Shown here piece after piece: positions 8,976 through 19,300 of a stretch of 64,000 nucleotides of DNA. Below the pieces are notes generated by a model. The model saw only the letters and a program-made list of their open reading frames with translations. It did no database searches and had not been told where the DNA came from. Origin of the DNA: Pedobacter cryoconitis (GTDB lineage: Bacteria > Bacteroidota > Bacteroidia > Sphingobacteriales > Sphingobacteriaceae); the NCBI RefSeq assembly GCF_014200595.1, contig NZ_JACHCG010000001.1, forward strand, positions 744,001-808,000, in the 5' to 3' direction. Numbering within the stretch: position 1 is the stretch's first letter; each line of letters begins with the position of its first letter. The position numbers were made by a program, and so were the translations under genes.

Positions 8976-9572
8976 ATGACGGTATTAACAAAAGGTATCA
9001 TTCAGGATTTCATTAATGGTGATGAATATGCTTTTACCCAGGTTTATCAGCTATATTATAAAGATATCAGGGCTTACTGTTTTCAACATACACGTGCTGC
9101 TGAAATCGCAGATGAGCTAACCAGCGATGTTTTTTTGCGTCTTTGGGAAGCAAGGGCAAATCTTGATCCGGAACGGGAGATTAAACCTTACCTTTTTACT
9201 ATCACAAAAAATGTAACTTTTGGCTGGTTAAAGCGCATGCTTTCTGATCAGAAAATGAAGAATGTATTCCGTGGGAGATATTTGTCTGCTCAGGAAGAAG
9301 CAAGTCAGCATGTTGCAATTACTGCGGCTATGGATCTTGCTTTGCTCCGTAAAATTATGGGGCGTATTCCCGCTAAGCGCAGGCAGACCTTTGAATTGTG
9401 TAAAATTGATGGGTTCACTTATGCTGAGGCGGCTAATATGCTGTCTGTGAGTAAGGAAACTATTAAAGAGCACATGAGTTTAGCGAAGAGAGATCTGAAT
9501 AAACTTGCGGACGCAGCTGATTACCTTTACTTCTTTTTGCCCCTTCTTTTTTCTCTGGATAATTTATTTTAA
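8976..9572 (+). CDS. ECF sigma-70 factor (FecI-like)
   Basis: Extracytoplasmic sigma factor of 198 residues. Region 2 covers about residues 20-90 (FTQVYQLYYKDIRAYCF, then ADELTSDVFLRLWEAR, then KPYLFTITKNVTFGWLK). Region 4 covers about 125-180 (IPAKRRQTFELCKIDGFTY, then AANMLSVSKETIKEHMS). It is followed 42 bases later by a FecR-type anti-sigma and then an STN-bearing TonB receptor: the three-part transmembrane signalling cassette by which an outer-membrane receptor, when loaded with ligand, frees the sigma factor. It should transcribe the receptor and the genes after it. Confidence 0.93.
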   Translation: MTVLTKGIIQDFINGDEYAFTQVYQLYYKDIRAYCFQHTRAAEIADELTSDVFLRLWEARANLDPEREIKPYLFTITKNVTFGWLKRMLSDQKMKNVFRGRYLSAQEEASQHVAITAAMDLALLRKIMGRIPAKRRQTFELCKIDGFTYAEAANMLSVSKETIKEHMSLAKRDLNKLADAADYLYFFLPLLFSLDNLF

Positions 9573-9614
9573 TTCCATCCCCCCTAAAGGGATCGCCCGA
9601 TAGTATATAGTAGT

Positions 9615-10580
9615 ATGAAGTCGAGCGAGAAAAAGAATCTATACCGTAGGTTTCTTGAAAAGGAATTGAATGCAGCAGAGCTGGATGAGTTTTTCCTGTT
9701 AGTAGAAAATGGAGAGTTTGATCTGGACTACCTAACGATGATGCCAATGGTTGAAGGCCAGGGTATGGAAATTCCGGTAGCTGCTGAAGAAGACCGGGTA
9801 ATTGCTTCACCGGTTAAAATAAGACCTGTATTCAAGCTTTTTATAAGGATTGGCGTTGCAGCATCCTTAATACTTATTTCTGCCTTAACCTATCTGGCCC
9901 ATCGTAAGGCTGAAAATCTGAAGCAGCAAACTTCGTTTACAACCGTCATTGTTCCTGTAGGATCGGTTAAAATTATTACGCTGACAGATCATTCTGTAGT
10001 TACCCTTAATTCCGGTTCTGTGTTTAAATATCCGGCGGCATTTGCTTCAGATAACCGTAAAGTATTCCTGATTAAAGGGAAAGGTTTTTTTGAGATCGCT
10101 AAAGATAAGCACAGGCCTTTTACCGTTTATTCGGCAAAACTGTCGACTACGGCTTTAGGGACTTCTTTTACTGTAGAGAATTATAAAAACTATCAGCTGG
10201 AAAAAATACGCTTATATACAGGTAAGGTTGAAATAGGTAGTCAGCAAAAAGGCTTTACAGCTTTGAGGCTAACCCCCGGGCAGCAGTATAGCCAGGTTGG
10301 TGATGCAGGCGAAAAATCAGTGTTTGATCAGGCAGGTCAGCTTAAACCTTTTACGGAAGATGGTACACTGGAATTTGACAATACAAGTTTGACAACGGCT
10401 TTAGCACAAGTAGCTTCTTACTATAATATTACCCTGCAATTCGAAAAGCAAGATTTGAAAGGCTTTGCCATTAGCGGAAAGTTTAGAAATGAGCCTGTTA
10501 AAGATGTGCTTAAAACACTTTTATTTACTCACCATTTAAAGTTTAAAAAAATCCCTGAGGGGTATGTTATTATGAATTGA
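9615..10580 (+). CDS. FecR-type anti-sigma factor
   Basis: Single-pass inner-membrane anti-sigma of 321 residues. A short cytoplasmic N-terminus (1-75) should hold the sigma factor; a membrane helix follows (about 78-94, IGVAASLILISALTYLA). The periplasmic part has the FecR core (TLTDHSVVTLNSGSVFKYP, KGKGFFEIAKDKHRPFTV, GTSFTVENY) and the C-terminal DUF4974-type STN-like domain (LEFDNTSLTTALAQVASYY). It gates the sigma factor in front of it, taking its signal from the STN domain of the TonB receptor behind it. Confidence 0.93.
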   Translation: MKSSEKKNLYRRFLEKELNAAELDEFFLLVENGEFDLDYLTMMPMVEGQGMEIPVAAEEDRVIASPVKIRPVFKLFIRIGVAASLILISALTYLAHRKAENLKQQTSFTTVIVPVGSVKIITLTDHSVVTLNSGSVFKYPAAFASDNRKVFLIKGKGFFEIAKDKHRPFTVYSAKLSTTALGTSFTVENYKNYQLEKIRLYTGKVEIGSQQKGFTALRLTPGQQYSQVGDAGEKSVFDQAGQLKPFTEDGTLEFDNTSLTTALAQVASYYNITLQFEKQDLKGFAISGKFRNEPVKDVLKTLLFTHHLKFKKIPEGYVIMN

Positions 10581-10617
10581 GCGCTCGATAAACCAGGTAC
10601 GTTGTACCAACACAAAA

Positions 10618-10650
10618 AAGAGCAGTACCGCTGGCGGCAGTACTGCTCTT
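10618..10650 (+). terminator. Hairpin between anti-sigma and TonB receptor genes
   Basis: Perfect 10-base arms AAGAGCAGTA and TACTGCTCTT around a GC-rich loop with its own CCGC/GCGG pairing. No T-tract follows directly. It may end the sigma/anti-sigma transcript or attenuate read-through into the receptor gene. Confidence 0.6.
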
Positions 10651-10721
10651 AATTACCGGTCAGACCGGAAAAAAACAATGATAAATTACGATTCACAGGC
10701 GCAATAAACCATTCCAAAAGT

Positions 10722-13700
10722 ATGATTATATATTTACTGTCCAAAAAAAAATATACAGTATATCCTCTTCAACCCTTACTACTCCTTAGTTTTTTGATTA
10801 CTTTCTTATCATTTTATAGTATTTCTAAAGCTCAGGGGCAGAGCGGGACCATTACCCTGATGTATAAAAATTGTACCGCTCAGACCTTGTTAAAGGATTT
10901 AGATAAGCAATCTTCCTTCACTTTCGTATTCGATCCGGCTCAGATGAGCGAGGTTAAGCTTCAAAATATCAGTTACAATCATTTACCCTTAAAACTTGTA
11001 TTGGAAGACCTGGAAAAGAAGACCAATCTTAATTTTTCCATGTTAAACTCGAACATTTCAGTCCGCTTAAGGGTAAAGCCTCCCGTAAAAAAGCCAGAGC
11101 CGGGAAAAATAACCGGCACAATCAGCGATGAAAAAGGAGAAACTTTTCCAAGCGCAAGTATCAGAGTTATCGAATTGGGATCTGGTATGCAGAGTGCAGT
11201 TGATGGTACTTATGTGATGTCCCTTGCTCCGGGAACTTATACACTGGAAATCAGTTATATTTCTTATCAGACACAAAAAATTACTGGCGTACAAATCAAG
11301 GCAGGGGCAATAACAAAGCTGGATATTTCTATGAAACCTGCTGCAAACGCTTTAAAGGAAGTGGTCGTAACTTCAGGTTATCAAAAAGCTTCCACAGCAG
11401 GGTTATATGCAAGGCAGAAAACCGCTGCGGGGATCACTGATGGGATTTCTGCTGCACAGATAACGCGTACACCAGACAATAACGTAGGGGCAATTTTAAA
11501 GCGCGTGAGCGGTTTAAACGTTGTTGATAACCGTTATGTAGTCGTGCGCGGATTGAGTGACAGGTATAACCAGGCACAGATCGATGGGGTCACTCAGCCT
11601 AGTACAGACATGAGTCAGAAAAACTTTGCTTTTGATGCAATACCAGCCGAAATGGTGAGCAGTATTGTGGTCAATAAAACTGCCACACCAGATCTTTCCT
11701 CGGAGTTTGCCGGTGGTCAGGTTACTGTGAATACACTGGATATTCCGGTTCAGAATTTCACGCAGTTCCAGGTAGGTACCGGGTATAACAGCAATACGAT
11801 TGGTAAAGATTTTATACAGGCAGGAAAGAGAGGGAATGCAGAGTTTCTGGGTTTCATGGGGGATGGACATAAATTACCGAATGGATTACGTAGCTGGGTA
11901 AATAGTAATCAGGGAGGTGTTCCTGATTATGTAGCAGCGCAAAGCAAGGCTTTTGATCCTGAAGGTTTCAGGTTTTACCGGTATGGATTTACACCTAATC
12001 AAAATTACCGGTTTTCTTTAGGCCGGACTTATCCTTTGAAAAATGGGGTGACTTTTGGTTTTGTAGGTGGGGTGACTTTACGTAATAGTCAGGAAATTAC
12101 TGATTATATCAGTACCAGAGCTGGTTTCACAGTGCAGGCAATTGATAGTGCAAAAATCCGTCAGAACGGAAATATTTATCAATACAATTCTACTATAAGC
12201 GGACTTTTAAACTTTGGTATTCAGGGAAAAGGTTTTAAGATCAGCCTGAGAAACATGTATTCTCATGTGTATAAGAATGATTATTATACTTATACCAGCA
12301 GACAACCAAATGATGAAAGGGATACTTTAGAAAGCCGCAGAATAAAGTTTAATCTTCAGGCTCCGGAAAGTACAACAGTGCTGCAACATAAACTGGAAGG
12401 TGAGCATACTTTGGATGATTCTGGTGTTAAATTAACCTGGAATGGTTCCTATACCAGTGTAGGACAGCAGCTTAATGATCAGCGTAAATTCACCGCTTTT
12501 AATTCCGGAACTATAAACGGGCAGTCTTATTATCAGCGTTACCTGGTGGCGAACCCTTATCAGAATGATGGTAATCCTGATTATCGTTTGTATACAGATA
12601 CCAAAGAAAAAGATTATAACTGGGGACTGAACCTTTCCAGATCTTTTGACTTTCTGAAAGACAAAACACTGGTTAAAATCGGGTATAGTGGTTTTTATAA
12701 AAAAAGAGATTTATCGAGTGTGATCGCTGAAATTTATAATGATTCGCATGATATTCTGGAGGTTGCTCCTTATGAATACAGTCTGCGTCCGGAAATTCTG
12801 GGCACCGGGCCGGGACAGGTATTTTATAATATCCCTGCGGAATTCGGTTCACAATTTAGTGGTACTTCAAATTCTCATAGTGCCTATGCGATGTTGGATC
12901 AGCGGTTATTCCAGAAGTTGAGGATAGTTTATGGCGTAAGGTATGAAACCTATAAACTGACCAATTTGCAGCTTAAAAGAAAGAGTGGAGATGAACAGGC
13001 CAATAAAGATGATAATACGAATTTTCTTCCTTCGGCAAATATTACCTATAGTTTAACTGAAAATCTGAATTTCAGAGCTTCTTATGCAACAACGATCATC
13101 AGACCTGATTTTAGAGAAACCTCTGATTTTAACTCTTATGATCCCCGCAGGGATATCAGAATACGGGGTGGTGATTTAAAAAGTACAAAGGTGAATAATG
13201 CGGATATCAGATTTGAATGGTATCCTGCTGCTGGTGAAATTATCTCTTTATCAGGATTCTATAAAAAATTTGATAAGCCAATTGAATTGGTTTTTATCCA
13301 GGAAATGGCTGTGGATCAATATGCTTTTCAGAATCAGAAGTCCGCAATTAACTATGGACTGGAACTGGAAATCAGAAAATCATTGAGTTTTATTGCTGAC
13401 CGTTCCTGGTTACGTAATCTTTCAGTTTTTGGAAATGGAACCATCATCAGATCAAAAGTAAAAGCTATTCAGTATGGAGGCACTGATGGTAAAGAACCTA
13501 AAGAGGTTCAGTCGGCAAGACCACTTTTTGGCCAGTCTCCGTGGATAGCCAACGTTGGACTTTCTTATACAAAAGATCAGTATGGTGTTAATGTGGTTTA
13601 CAACAAATCCGGATATCGTACCAATACTATTAATGACAATCCTCAATCTGTTGAATTTGAAATGGGACGTGATTTAGTGGATTTACAGTTGTTTACCCGT

Positions 13701-13922
13701 CTTTTTAAACAAAAAGGAGAGCTCAAACTGAATATAGCCAACCTGCTGAATTCAAAAACTACTTTTTATAAAAACTGGGAAGGCTATACGGGTGGTGGTG
13801 AGGGAGGTTTCACAGCAATACCCGGAAAATCCGAACGATACAATAAAGATGAGGGGGATTTTATCACCTACCAGGCTAAAAACGGGACGAATGTGAGCAT
13901 GGCATTTACTTATAGATTTTAA
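10722..13922 (+). CDS. STN-domain TonB-dependent outer-membrane receptor
   Basis: 1066 residues. After a long hydrophobic signal region comes an STN domain (about 40-110, LLKDLDKQSSFTFVFD), which passes the signal to FecR. Next is a carboxypeptidase-like beta-sandwich (about 128-205, GTISDEKGETFPSASIRV), then the plug (about 245-330, ITRTPDNNVGAILKRVSGLN and VVRGLSDRYNQAQIDG) and the beta-barrel ending in VSMAFTYRF with a terminal F. It is not the SusC type (no SusC signature and no SusD after it) but belongs to the group with a VRGLSDRYN plug. The ligand is unknown. The next gene, a beta-helix lipoprotein, is the likely partner. Confidence 0.92.
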   Translation: MIIYLLSKKKYTVYPLQPLLLLSFLITFLSFYSISKAQGQSGTITLMYKNCTAQTLLKDLDKQSSFTFVFDPAQMSEVKLQNISYNHLPLKLVLEDLEKKTNLNFSMLNSNISVRLRVKPPVKKPEPGKITGTISDEKGETFPSASIRVIELGSGMQSAVDGTYVMSLAPGTYTLEISYISYQTQKITGVQIKAGAITKLDISMKPAANALKEVVVTSGYQKASTAGLYARQKTAAGITDGISAAQITRTPDNNVGAILKRVSGLNVVDNRYVVVRGLSDRYNQAQIDGVTQPSTDMSQKNFAFDAIPAEMVSSIVVNKTATPDLSSEFAGGQVTVNTLDIPVQNFTQFQVGTGYNSNTIGKDFIQAGKRGNAEFLGFMGDGHKLPNGLRSWVNSNQGGVPDYVAAQSKAFDPEGFRFYRYGFTPNQNYRFSLGRTYPLKNGVTFGFVGGVTLRNSQEITDYISTRAGFTVQAIDSAKIRQNGNIYQYNSTISGLLNFGIQGKGFKISLRNMYSHVYKNDYYTYTSRQPNDERDTLESRRIKFNLQAPESTTVLQHKLEGEHTLDDSGVKLTWNGSYTSVGQQLNDQRKFTAFNSGTINGQSYYQRYLVANPYQNDGNPDYRLYTDTKEKDYNWGLNLSRSFDFLKDKTLVKIGYSGFYKKRDLSSVIAEIYNDSHDILEVAPYEYSLRPEILGTGPGQVFYNIPAEFGSQFSGTSNSHSAYAMLDQRLFQKLRIVYGVRYETYKLTNLQLKRKSGDEQANKDDNTNFLPSANITYSLTENLNFRASYATTIIRPDFRETSDFNSYDPRRDIRIRGGDLKSTKVNNADIRFEWYPAAGEIISLSGFYKKFDKPIELVFIQEMAVDQYAFQNQKSAINYGLELEIRKSLSFIADRSWLRNLSVFGNGTIIRSKVKAIQYGGTDGKEPKEVQSARPLFGQSPWIANVGLSYTKDQYGVNVVYNKSGYRTNTINDNPQSVEFEMGRDLVDLQLFTRLFKQKGELKLNIANLLNSKTTFYKNWEGYTGGGEGGFTAIPGKSERYNKDEGDFITYQAKNGTNVSMAFTYRF

Positions 13923-14126
13923 ACCTCAGAATAACGCTTATAAATCATGGGAAATCTAATAGGTAAACATATTTATAATATGAACTATTTATTTATATAA
14001 TTTTTATAAATACCTTTTAATCAGTTTATTATTAATGTAAAATTAACATAGAATAACTTTTATGAAAACACTGGACTATTAACTTTATGATTATAAATAA
14101 AAACCCAAAAACCAATTAAAAAAACG

Positions 14127-15533
14127 ATGAAAAAATTCACAAAACAGGCGCTTGCAATTGTTACAATTGCAGCATTCGCAGTCGCTGGCTGTAAAAAAGG
14201 ATCTGATGGAAGCTTTGACCGTTCAACTGGGGCTGGCGGCCCTTTTACAGGAGCTGATTCTGTAATCGTTGGAAACATTTCTGCAAGCAGAACCTTGAGT
14301 CCGGGTAAAGTGTACAAATTAAAAGGTGTAGTTTATGTGACTGGCGGAGCTAAACTAACCATTAAACCAGGTACTGTATTAACTACAGGTGACGCTGTAA
14401 ATTACAAAGTTGATCCTTCATCTGCGGTAGTAAATGCTATTGCTGGTGTATTGGTGATCACAAAAGGAGCTTCAATTAATGCAGTTGGAACACCTTCACA
14501 ACCAATCGTATTCACTTCACCAAAAGCAAGCGGATCACGCGTAGCTGGTGATTTCGGAGGTGTAATTGTATTAGGACAATCAACTACAAACAGAGCTACT
14601 GCTCCTCAGATTGAAGGTTTACCAAAGTATGATGAGAATGGAGTTGCATTAGGTATTGATATCACTTATGGTGGTTCAATTCCAGCTGATAACTCTGGTA
14701 AAATTCAATATGTGCGTATAGAGTACGGTGGGTATAAATTAGCACCAGATAATGAAATCAATGGTTTAACACTTGGTGGTGTTGGGTCAGGTACAACTCT
14801 TGATCATATCCAGGTTTCTTATGGAGCTGACGATGCTTTCGAATTTTTTGGAGGTACTGTAAATGCAAAATATTTATTAGCTATTGGTAATGATGATGAC
14901 GATTTCGATACTGATTTCGGATTCAGCGGAAATATCCAGTATGCAATTGGTCTGAAAGATCCTAGCTCAACACATAGTACTAGTGGTGGCGTTTCAGATT
15001 CAAACGGAATTGAGTCAGATAATGACGGTACAGGTACAACTGCTTCTCCAAGAACTAAACCTACTTATTCAAACTTCACTTTATTAGGTTATTCAACTAC
15101 AAGCACAGCATTACGTGCAGGAAACCGCTGGAGAAGAAACAGTGATCTTTCTATCACTAACTCAATCATTGCTGGTTATAACACAGCAGCTGAATTCCAA
15201 AGCGGTACTGAAACCAGTGCAACTCCAGGTGGATTTAACAATAATAATGTTCATGCATTTACAACAGTATTCAGCCCGGCAACTGCTGTTTCTCTGACTG
15301 GAAGTACAAATGCAACTTCAACTGATGCTAATCCGGATGCATTTGTTGCATTAGGTATCAGAGGTACAAGAAATTTAAGCCCTTTCTATACGACTGCTGT
15401 AGCAGGAACTTACAATTTCAGTAACCTGACCCCAAGAGTTGCAGGCAGCACAAAAGGTGCGGTACTTACTGCTAACCTTAGTGAATGGACTTCTGGATGG
15501 GTACAATTTGCGCCTCAGACTTCTGTAGACTAA
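14127..15533 (+). CDS. Predicted beta-helix surface lipoprotein paired with the TonB receptor
   Basis: 468 residues with a lipobox ending AVAGC, so membrane-anchored. The body is made of short beta-rich stretches with T/G/N/D turns (VYKLKGVVYVTGGAKLTIKP, GVLVITKGASINAVG, GVIVLGQS), as in right-handed parallel beta-helices, and has an acidic run (NDDDDFDTDFG) that could bind Ca2+. I recall proteins of this kind next to the same class of TonB receptor in other Bacteroidota and in some Proteobacteria, with no settled function. It lies 204 bases after the receptor gene and is probably under the same sigma factor. It could capture the substrate as SusD does, or be the anchored cargo. Confidence 0.7.
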   Translation: MKKFTKQALAIVTIAAFAVAGCKKGSDGSFDRSTGAGGPFTGADSVIVGNISASRTLSPGKVYKLKGVVYVTGGAKLTIKPGTVLTTGDAVNYKVDPSSAVVNAIAGVLVITKGASINAVGTPSQPIVFTSPKASGSRVAGDFGGVIVLGQSTTNRATAPQIEGLPKYDENGVALGIDITYGGSIPADNSGKIQYVRIEYGGYKLAPDNEINGLTLGGVGSGTTLDHIQVSYGADDAFEFFGGTVNAKYLLAIGNDDDDFDTDFGFSGNIQYAIGLKDPSSTHSTSGGVSDSNGIESDNDGTGTTASPRTKPTYSNFTLLGYSTTSTALRAGNRWRRNSDLSITNSIIAGYNTAAEFQSGTETSATPGGFNNNNVHAFTTVFSPATAVSLTGSTNATSTDANPDAFVALGIRGTRNLSPFYTTAVAGTYNFSNLTPRVAGSTKGAVLTANLSEWTSGWVQFAPQTSVD

Positions 15534-15553
15534 TTCATAATTTTCTCTTTTTT

Positions 15554-15590
15554 GAAAAAGCAGTGTCCCTTATAAGGGGGCTGCTTTTTC
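15554..15590 (+). terminator. Stem-loop after the beta-helix lipoprotein gene
   Basis: Arms GAAAAAGCAG and CTGCTTTTTC enclose a small CCCTTATAAGGG palindrome. It ends in a short T-tract and fits an intrinsic terminator, though the next gene starts 15 bases later and may be reached by read-through. Confidence 0.7.
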
Positions 15591-15604
15591 CTTATTCCAA
15601 CTCT

Positions 15605-16327
15605 ATGAGAATAATTTTCTACTTTATTTTATCTGTACTAACCCTCTTTTGTTTTTTATCCTGTTCCAAAGGGGAGCCAGTGAAAGACCTGTTGTTTGGT
15701 AAACTTGCTATTCTGGATTTTACCCCGGGAGGAATCACAATTGTAGAAGGTGGTGCCAATAAATTACCTCCTCCTGTAAATAATGTAAGCCTGGTTTCAG
15801 GTGGGAACCGGTTCAGATTTTATGCGCAGAACAATTTATTATTAGATACCTCATTGATGGTAGAGGCCTATAAAAAACATACTTATTTTATGTTTAAGCC
15901 TAATGTAAATACACCATTTCGCGTTTTTGATGAATCATTAAATGGTTTTGATAAAGAAACTTTACCAGATGCCTCGTCAGTGAAAATTAGTTTTGCTAAT
16001 TTTTCCGGTACGTTGCCTGATCTGGTCAATATCTATGTCAGGACAAATACTTATAAAATTCCAGTTTCCCAGCAAATACAAATTGGTGAATTTCTGAATG
16101 TTTCGACATCATTTTCTGGATTTAAAAAACTGACCCTCGGGCTGAACTCTTCCTCGCTGCCTGAAAATGCAATTATCCTGGTTGTCAAAGACCCGGTTAG
16201 TCAGCAGGTACTTAAAACGATCAATTTTACTTTACCAAAAGTTATCAATTCAGATCAATTGGTTGACTACGTCTATTTACTCTACGTAAACGACCAGAAT
16301 GGCGTTACGACACTGATGAGCAAATAA
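15605..16327 (+). CDS. Small lipoprotein with DUF4397-like repeats
   Basis: 241 residues from the ATG at 15605, which opens a signal with lipobox FLSC; the frame is open further upstream but reads back into the terminator. The mature part holds beta-rich stretches (KLAILDFTPGGITIVEGG, VKISFANFSGTLPDLVNIYV) like the DUF4397 family of surface lipoproteins with immunoglobulin-like folds. Assignment to that family is from the look of the sequence only. Placed between the beta-helix lipoprotein and the adhesin, it is likely a surface component of the same locus. Confidence 0.6.
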   Translation: MRIIFYFILSVLTLFCFLSCSKGEPVKDLLFGKLAILDFTPGGITIVEGGANKLPPPVNNVSLVSGGNRFRFYAQNNLLLDTSLMVEAYKKHTYFMFKPNVNTPFRVFDESLNGFDKETLPDASSVKISFANFSGTLPDLVNIYVRTNTYKIPVSQQIQIGEFLNVSTSFSGFKKLTLGLNSSSLPENAIILVVKDPVSQQVLKTINFTLPKVINSDQLVDYVYLLYVNDQNGVTTLMSK

Positions 16328-16361
16328 GCTCCCAAAAAGAATGATTTTAATATTCATATAA

Positions 16362-19300
16362 ATGAAAAAGCTCTTACTATTCCTACTAACCCTATTTTCT
16401 GTTGCAGTGTTTGGACAAGGCCAGCCAGCTTTGGAAATGCTTATTTTCCCAAAACACATTGAAGGAGGTGCTTTTGGACGTAATGGTATTCCTTATGTTT
16501 ACCGTGCAAAAATCACTGGTTTAAAAGCAGGTCAGACTTATAGATATTCAAATTCAATTGTTGCTGCAACTACTGCCTCCGAAAATGCAGTAAGTTATAT
16601 ATATCTGCTTCCACCAGATAATGTAATTGCGGGAACCCCAGGTTATAAAAGTGGTGATTTTTACAGACCTCCTATTGGTAGTGGTGAAGCAGAAACTAAA
16701 AATGGGGCTTCTTTAAAGGCTGATCTCTCTGCTGAATATGGCGTTTTAAAAGCCGATCAAAATGGCAGTTACACAGGATGGTTTATTTTAGAAACCGTTA
16801 AATCTCTTTTCGCAGGTAATAAATTGCATTTAAGAATATCTTTAAACGACCCTGAATCTGCAAATCCAAGTGCAATTGCTTATAGATTACATCCCCCCGA
16901 ATCTGATGTACTAACTATCCTTAGTATGGATGTAAACGATCAGGGCTTTCCCGGAGAGTCGGGAACTGCTATCCGAAGTACAAGTGCAGCAGGTGGAATC
17001 GCCAGGAATTTTGTATTCCTTTATGACAACGTGCAGGGAACAGGCCGGCCAATTGCCGGAACTTATATTGAGGATGATGGCGTGTTGGCTTCCAGAGCAG
17101 ATATTGAAGGGCGATCTGGTTTTGCCCCATTTTATTTTGACAATGTAAATGGAACATCGGGCGCCTGGGGTGCGATGATTGTAAGTGACGATGCAAATGG
17201 TATTCGTCGTATTGAGCAGCGCAGCTTAGCAGACGGATCACTGGTTGGATACAATACTTCTGCAAACGGCTCCTGGGCCGATGGAGAGAAAGCCGGCGGA
17301 ACAGTTTCAACTGCTATGTCTAGTTTAGGATCAGGGGATGACGGTACTAAATCCATTGTTCTTGATGGAACCAAAGTCACTCTTGCATTGCCAAAAACAC
17401 CACAAACACTAGCTTTTACCAATACCTTTCCATCCACCTTTAAAGTAGGTGATGCAGATTTTACCTTATCAGCAAGCAGTACCGCTGGCTTAACCGCCTT
17501 CCAGTATACAGTTGCTCCGGCAGGAATTCTTCAGCTTACCGGGAGTACTGTCAAAATAATAGGAGGGGGAACAGCCGTAATTACGGTTACAGAACCTGGA
17601 AATACAACATTTGATCCGGGGACAGCGACCAAAACCATTATAGTAACTGCAACCCCGCAAACTATTACCGGCTTACCCGCTACATTGGCCGCAGTTTATG
17701 GCGATGGAAACATTACCTTGTCAGCTACAGGTGGTGCAAGCGGAAACGCGGTCACCTATACTTCAGATAATCCTGCGATCGCGGAGATCACCGGCAGTAA
17801 CCAGGTACTGATCAAAAAACCGGGAACTGTCCTGATTAAAGCTAACCAGGCAGGAAGTGCAGATTATTCTCCGGCTACCGAGGTTATCAGTACATTAACC
17901 ATTGCAAAAGCAAGCTTAAATGTAACCGCAGAAGATAAAATTAAAACACACGGAAGTGCAAACCCGGTAGCGACCTTCACCTATGGCCCTTTTGCAGGCG
18001 CAGATGATGCAACCTCGCTAACAGGAACCCCAATCTTAACCATTCAGGCAGATGCTGCATCTGCGGCAGGCGTATATGATATTCTGGTGGATGTTTCGGG
18101 CTTAACGTCAGAGAAGTATACTTTCAACCCCATCAAAGGAAAGCTAACGATCGAAACTAAAAAAGATCAGTTGATTACCCTGAGTAATCTTCCTGCTACT
18201 GCTGCCTACGGAGATCAGCCATTGATTTTCCAGGCCGCCAGTAATACAGCAAACCCAATTTCTTTTACCAGTTCCAATCCGGCTATTGCGGTAGTTGAAA
18301 AAGATATAGCAGGAGAGTGGACAGTCAGGATCCTTGGTGCTGGCCAGGTCAATATTACGGCTTTACAGGCAGAAGATACGGTTTATGGCCCTGGAATTGC
18401 TAGTCAGCAGCTCAATATCGCTACCGTACCTTTAAAGATTATTGCTGATGATAAATCTAAACTAACCGGAGAAAACGACCCTGTATTTACAGCACGTTAC
18501 GAAGGATTTGTAAATGGAGATGATGCTATTAAACTTACGGGTGCGCTTACATTTACCAAACAAGCGGATGGAATTGGTTTTCTGATTATTCCCGGAGGTT
18601 TAAGTTCAGCTAATTATGCCATCACTTTTGTAAACGGAAAACTAACAGAAGGAAACGTAGCCTTTTCACCGCTCAATAAAACTTATGGTGATGCCACATT
18701 TGATCCCGGTGCAATCAGTAACAGCGGTACACCAACCTACACCATTGCGAATCCGGCAATTGCGATCGTAAACGCGGCTGGTTTATTGGAAATTAAAGGT
18801 ACAGGTTCAACTACTGTGACTGCAACATTTACCACAGGCGCTTCCGGAACAACTACACTTAAAGTAGAGCCGAAAACTGTAGTTATTACAGCCAATCCGC
18901 AAAGCAGGATATATGCACAGGAAAACCCGGTATTATCTGTTAATTATACTGGTCTTGCTTATGGGGAAAATGAAAGTGTTTTAACTACAAAACCACAAAT
19001 CTCTACTCTGGCCACTATAAACTCTGCTGCGGGTACTTACGCAATCAATGCAAGCGCAGCAGTGGCCCCGAATTATAAATTCAGCTATCAGCAAGGTGTA
19101 CTTACTGTTACCAGAGCTGCGCTTTCAGTAAAGGCTGAAGATAAGTCAAAATTATATGGACAGGAAAATCCGGTGTTTACCTTAGCTTATACAGGTTTAG
19201 CCGCTCAGGATAATATAGGTGACTTAAACCTGAAAGCAGTCGTGACAACAGCGGCAGCAGTTTCTTCGGCGGTAGCAACTTACCCATTGATACCTTCAGG

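Noticed and set aside
9463..9810. 115-codon minus-strand frame between sigma and anti-sigma genes
   Set aside because: Overlaps both true genes on the other strand and looks like shadow sequence.
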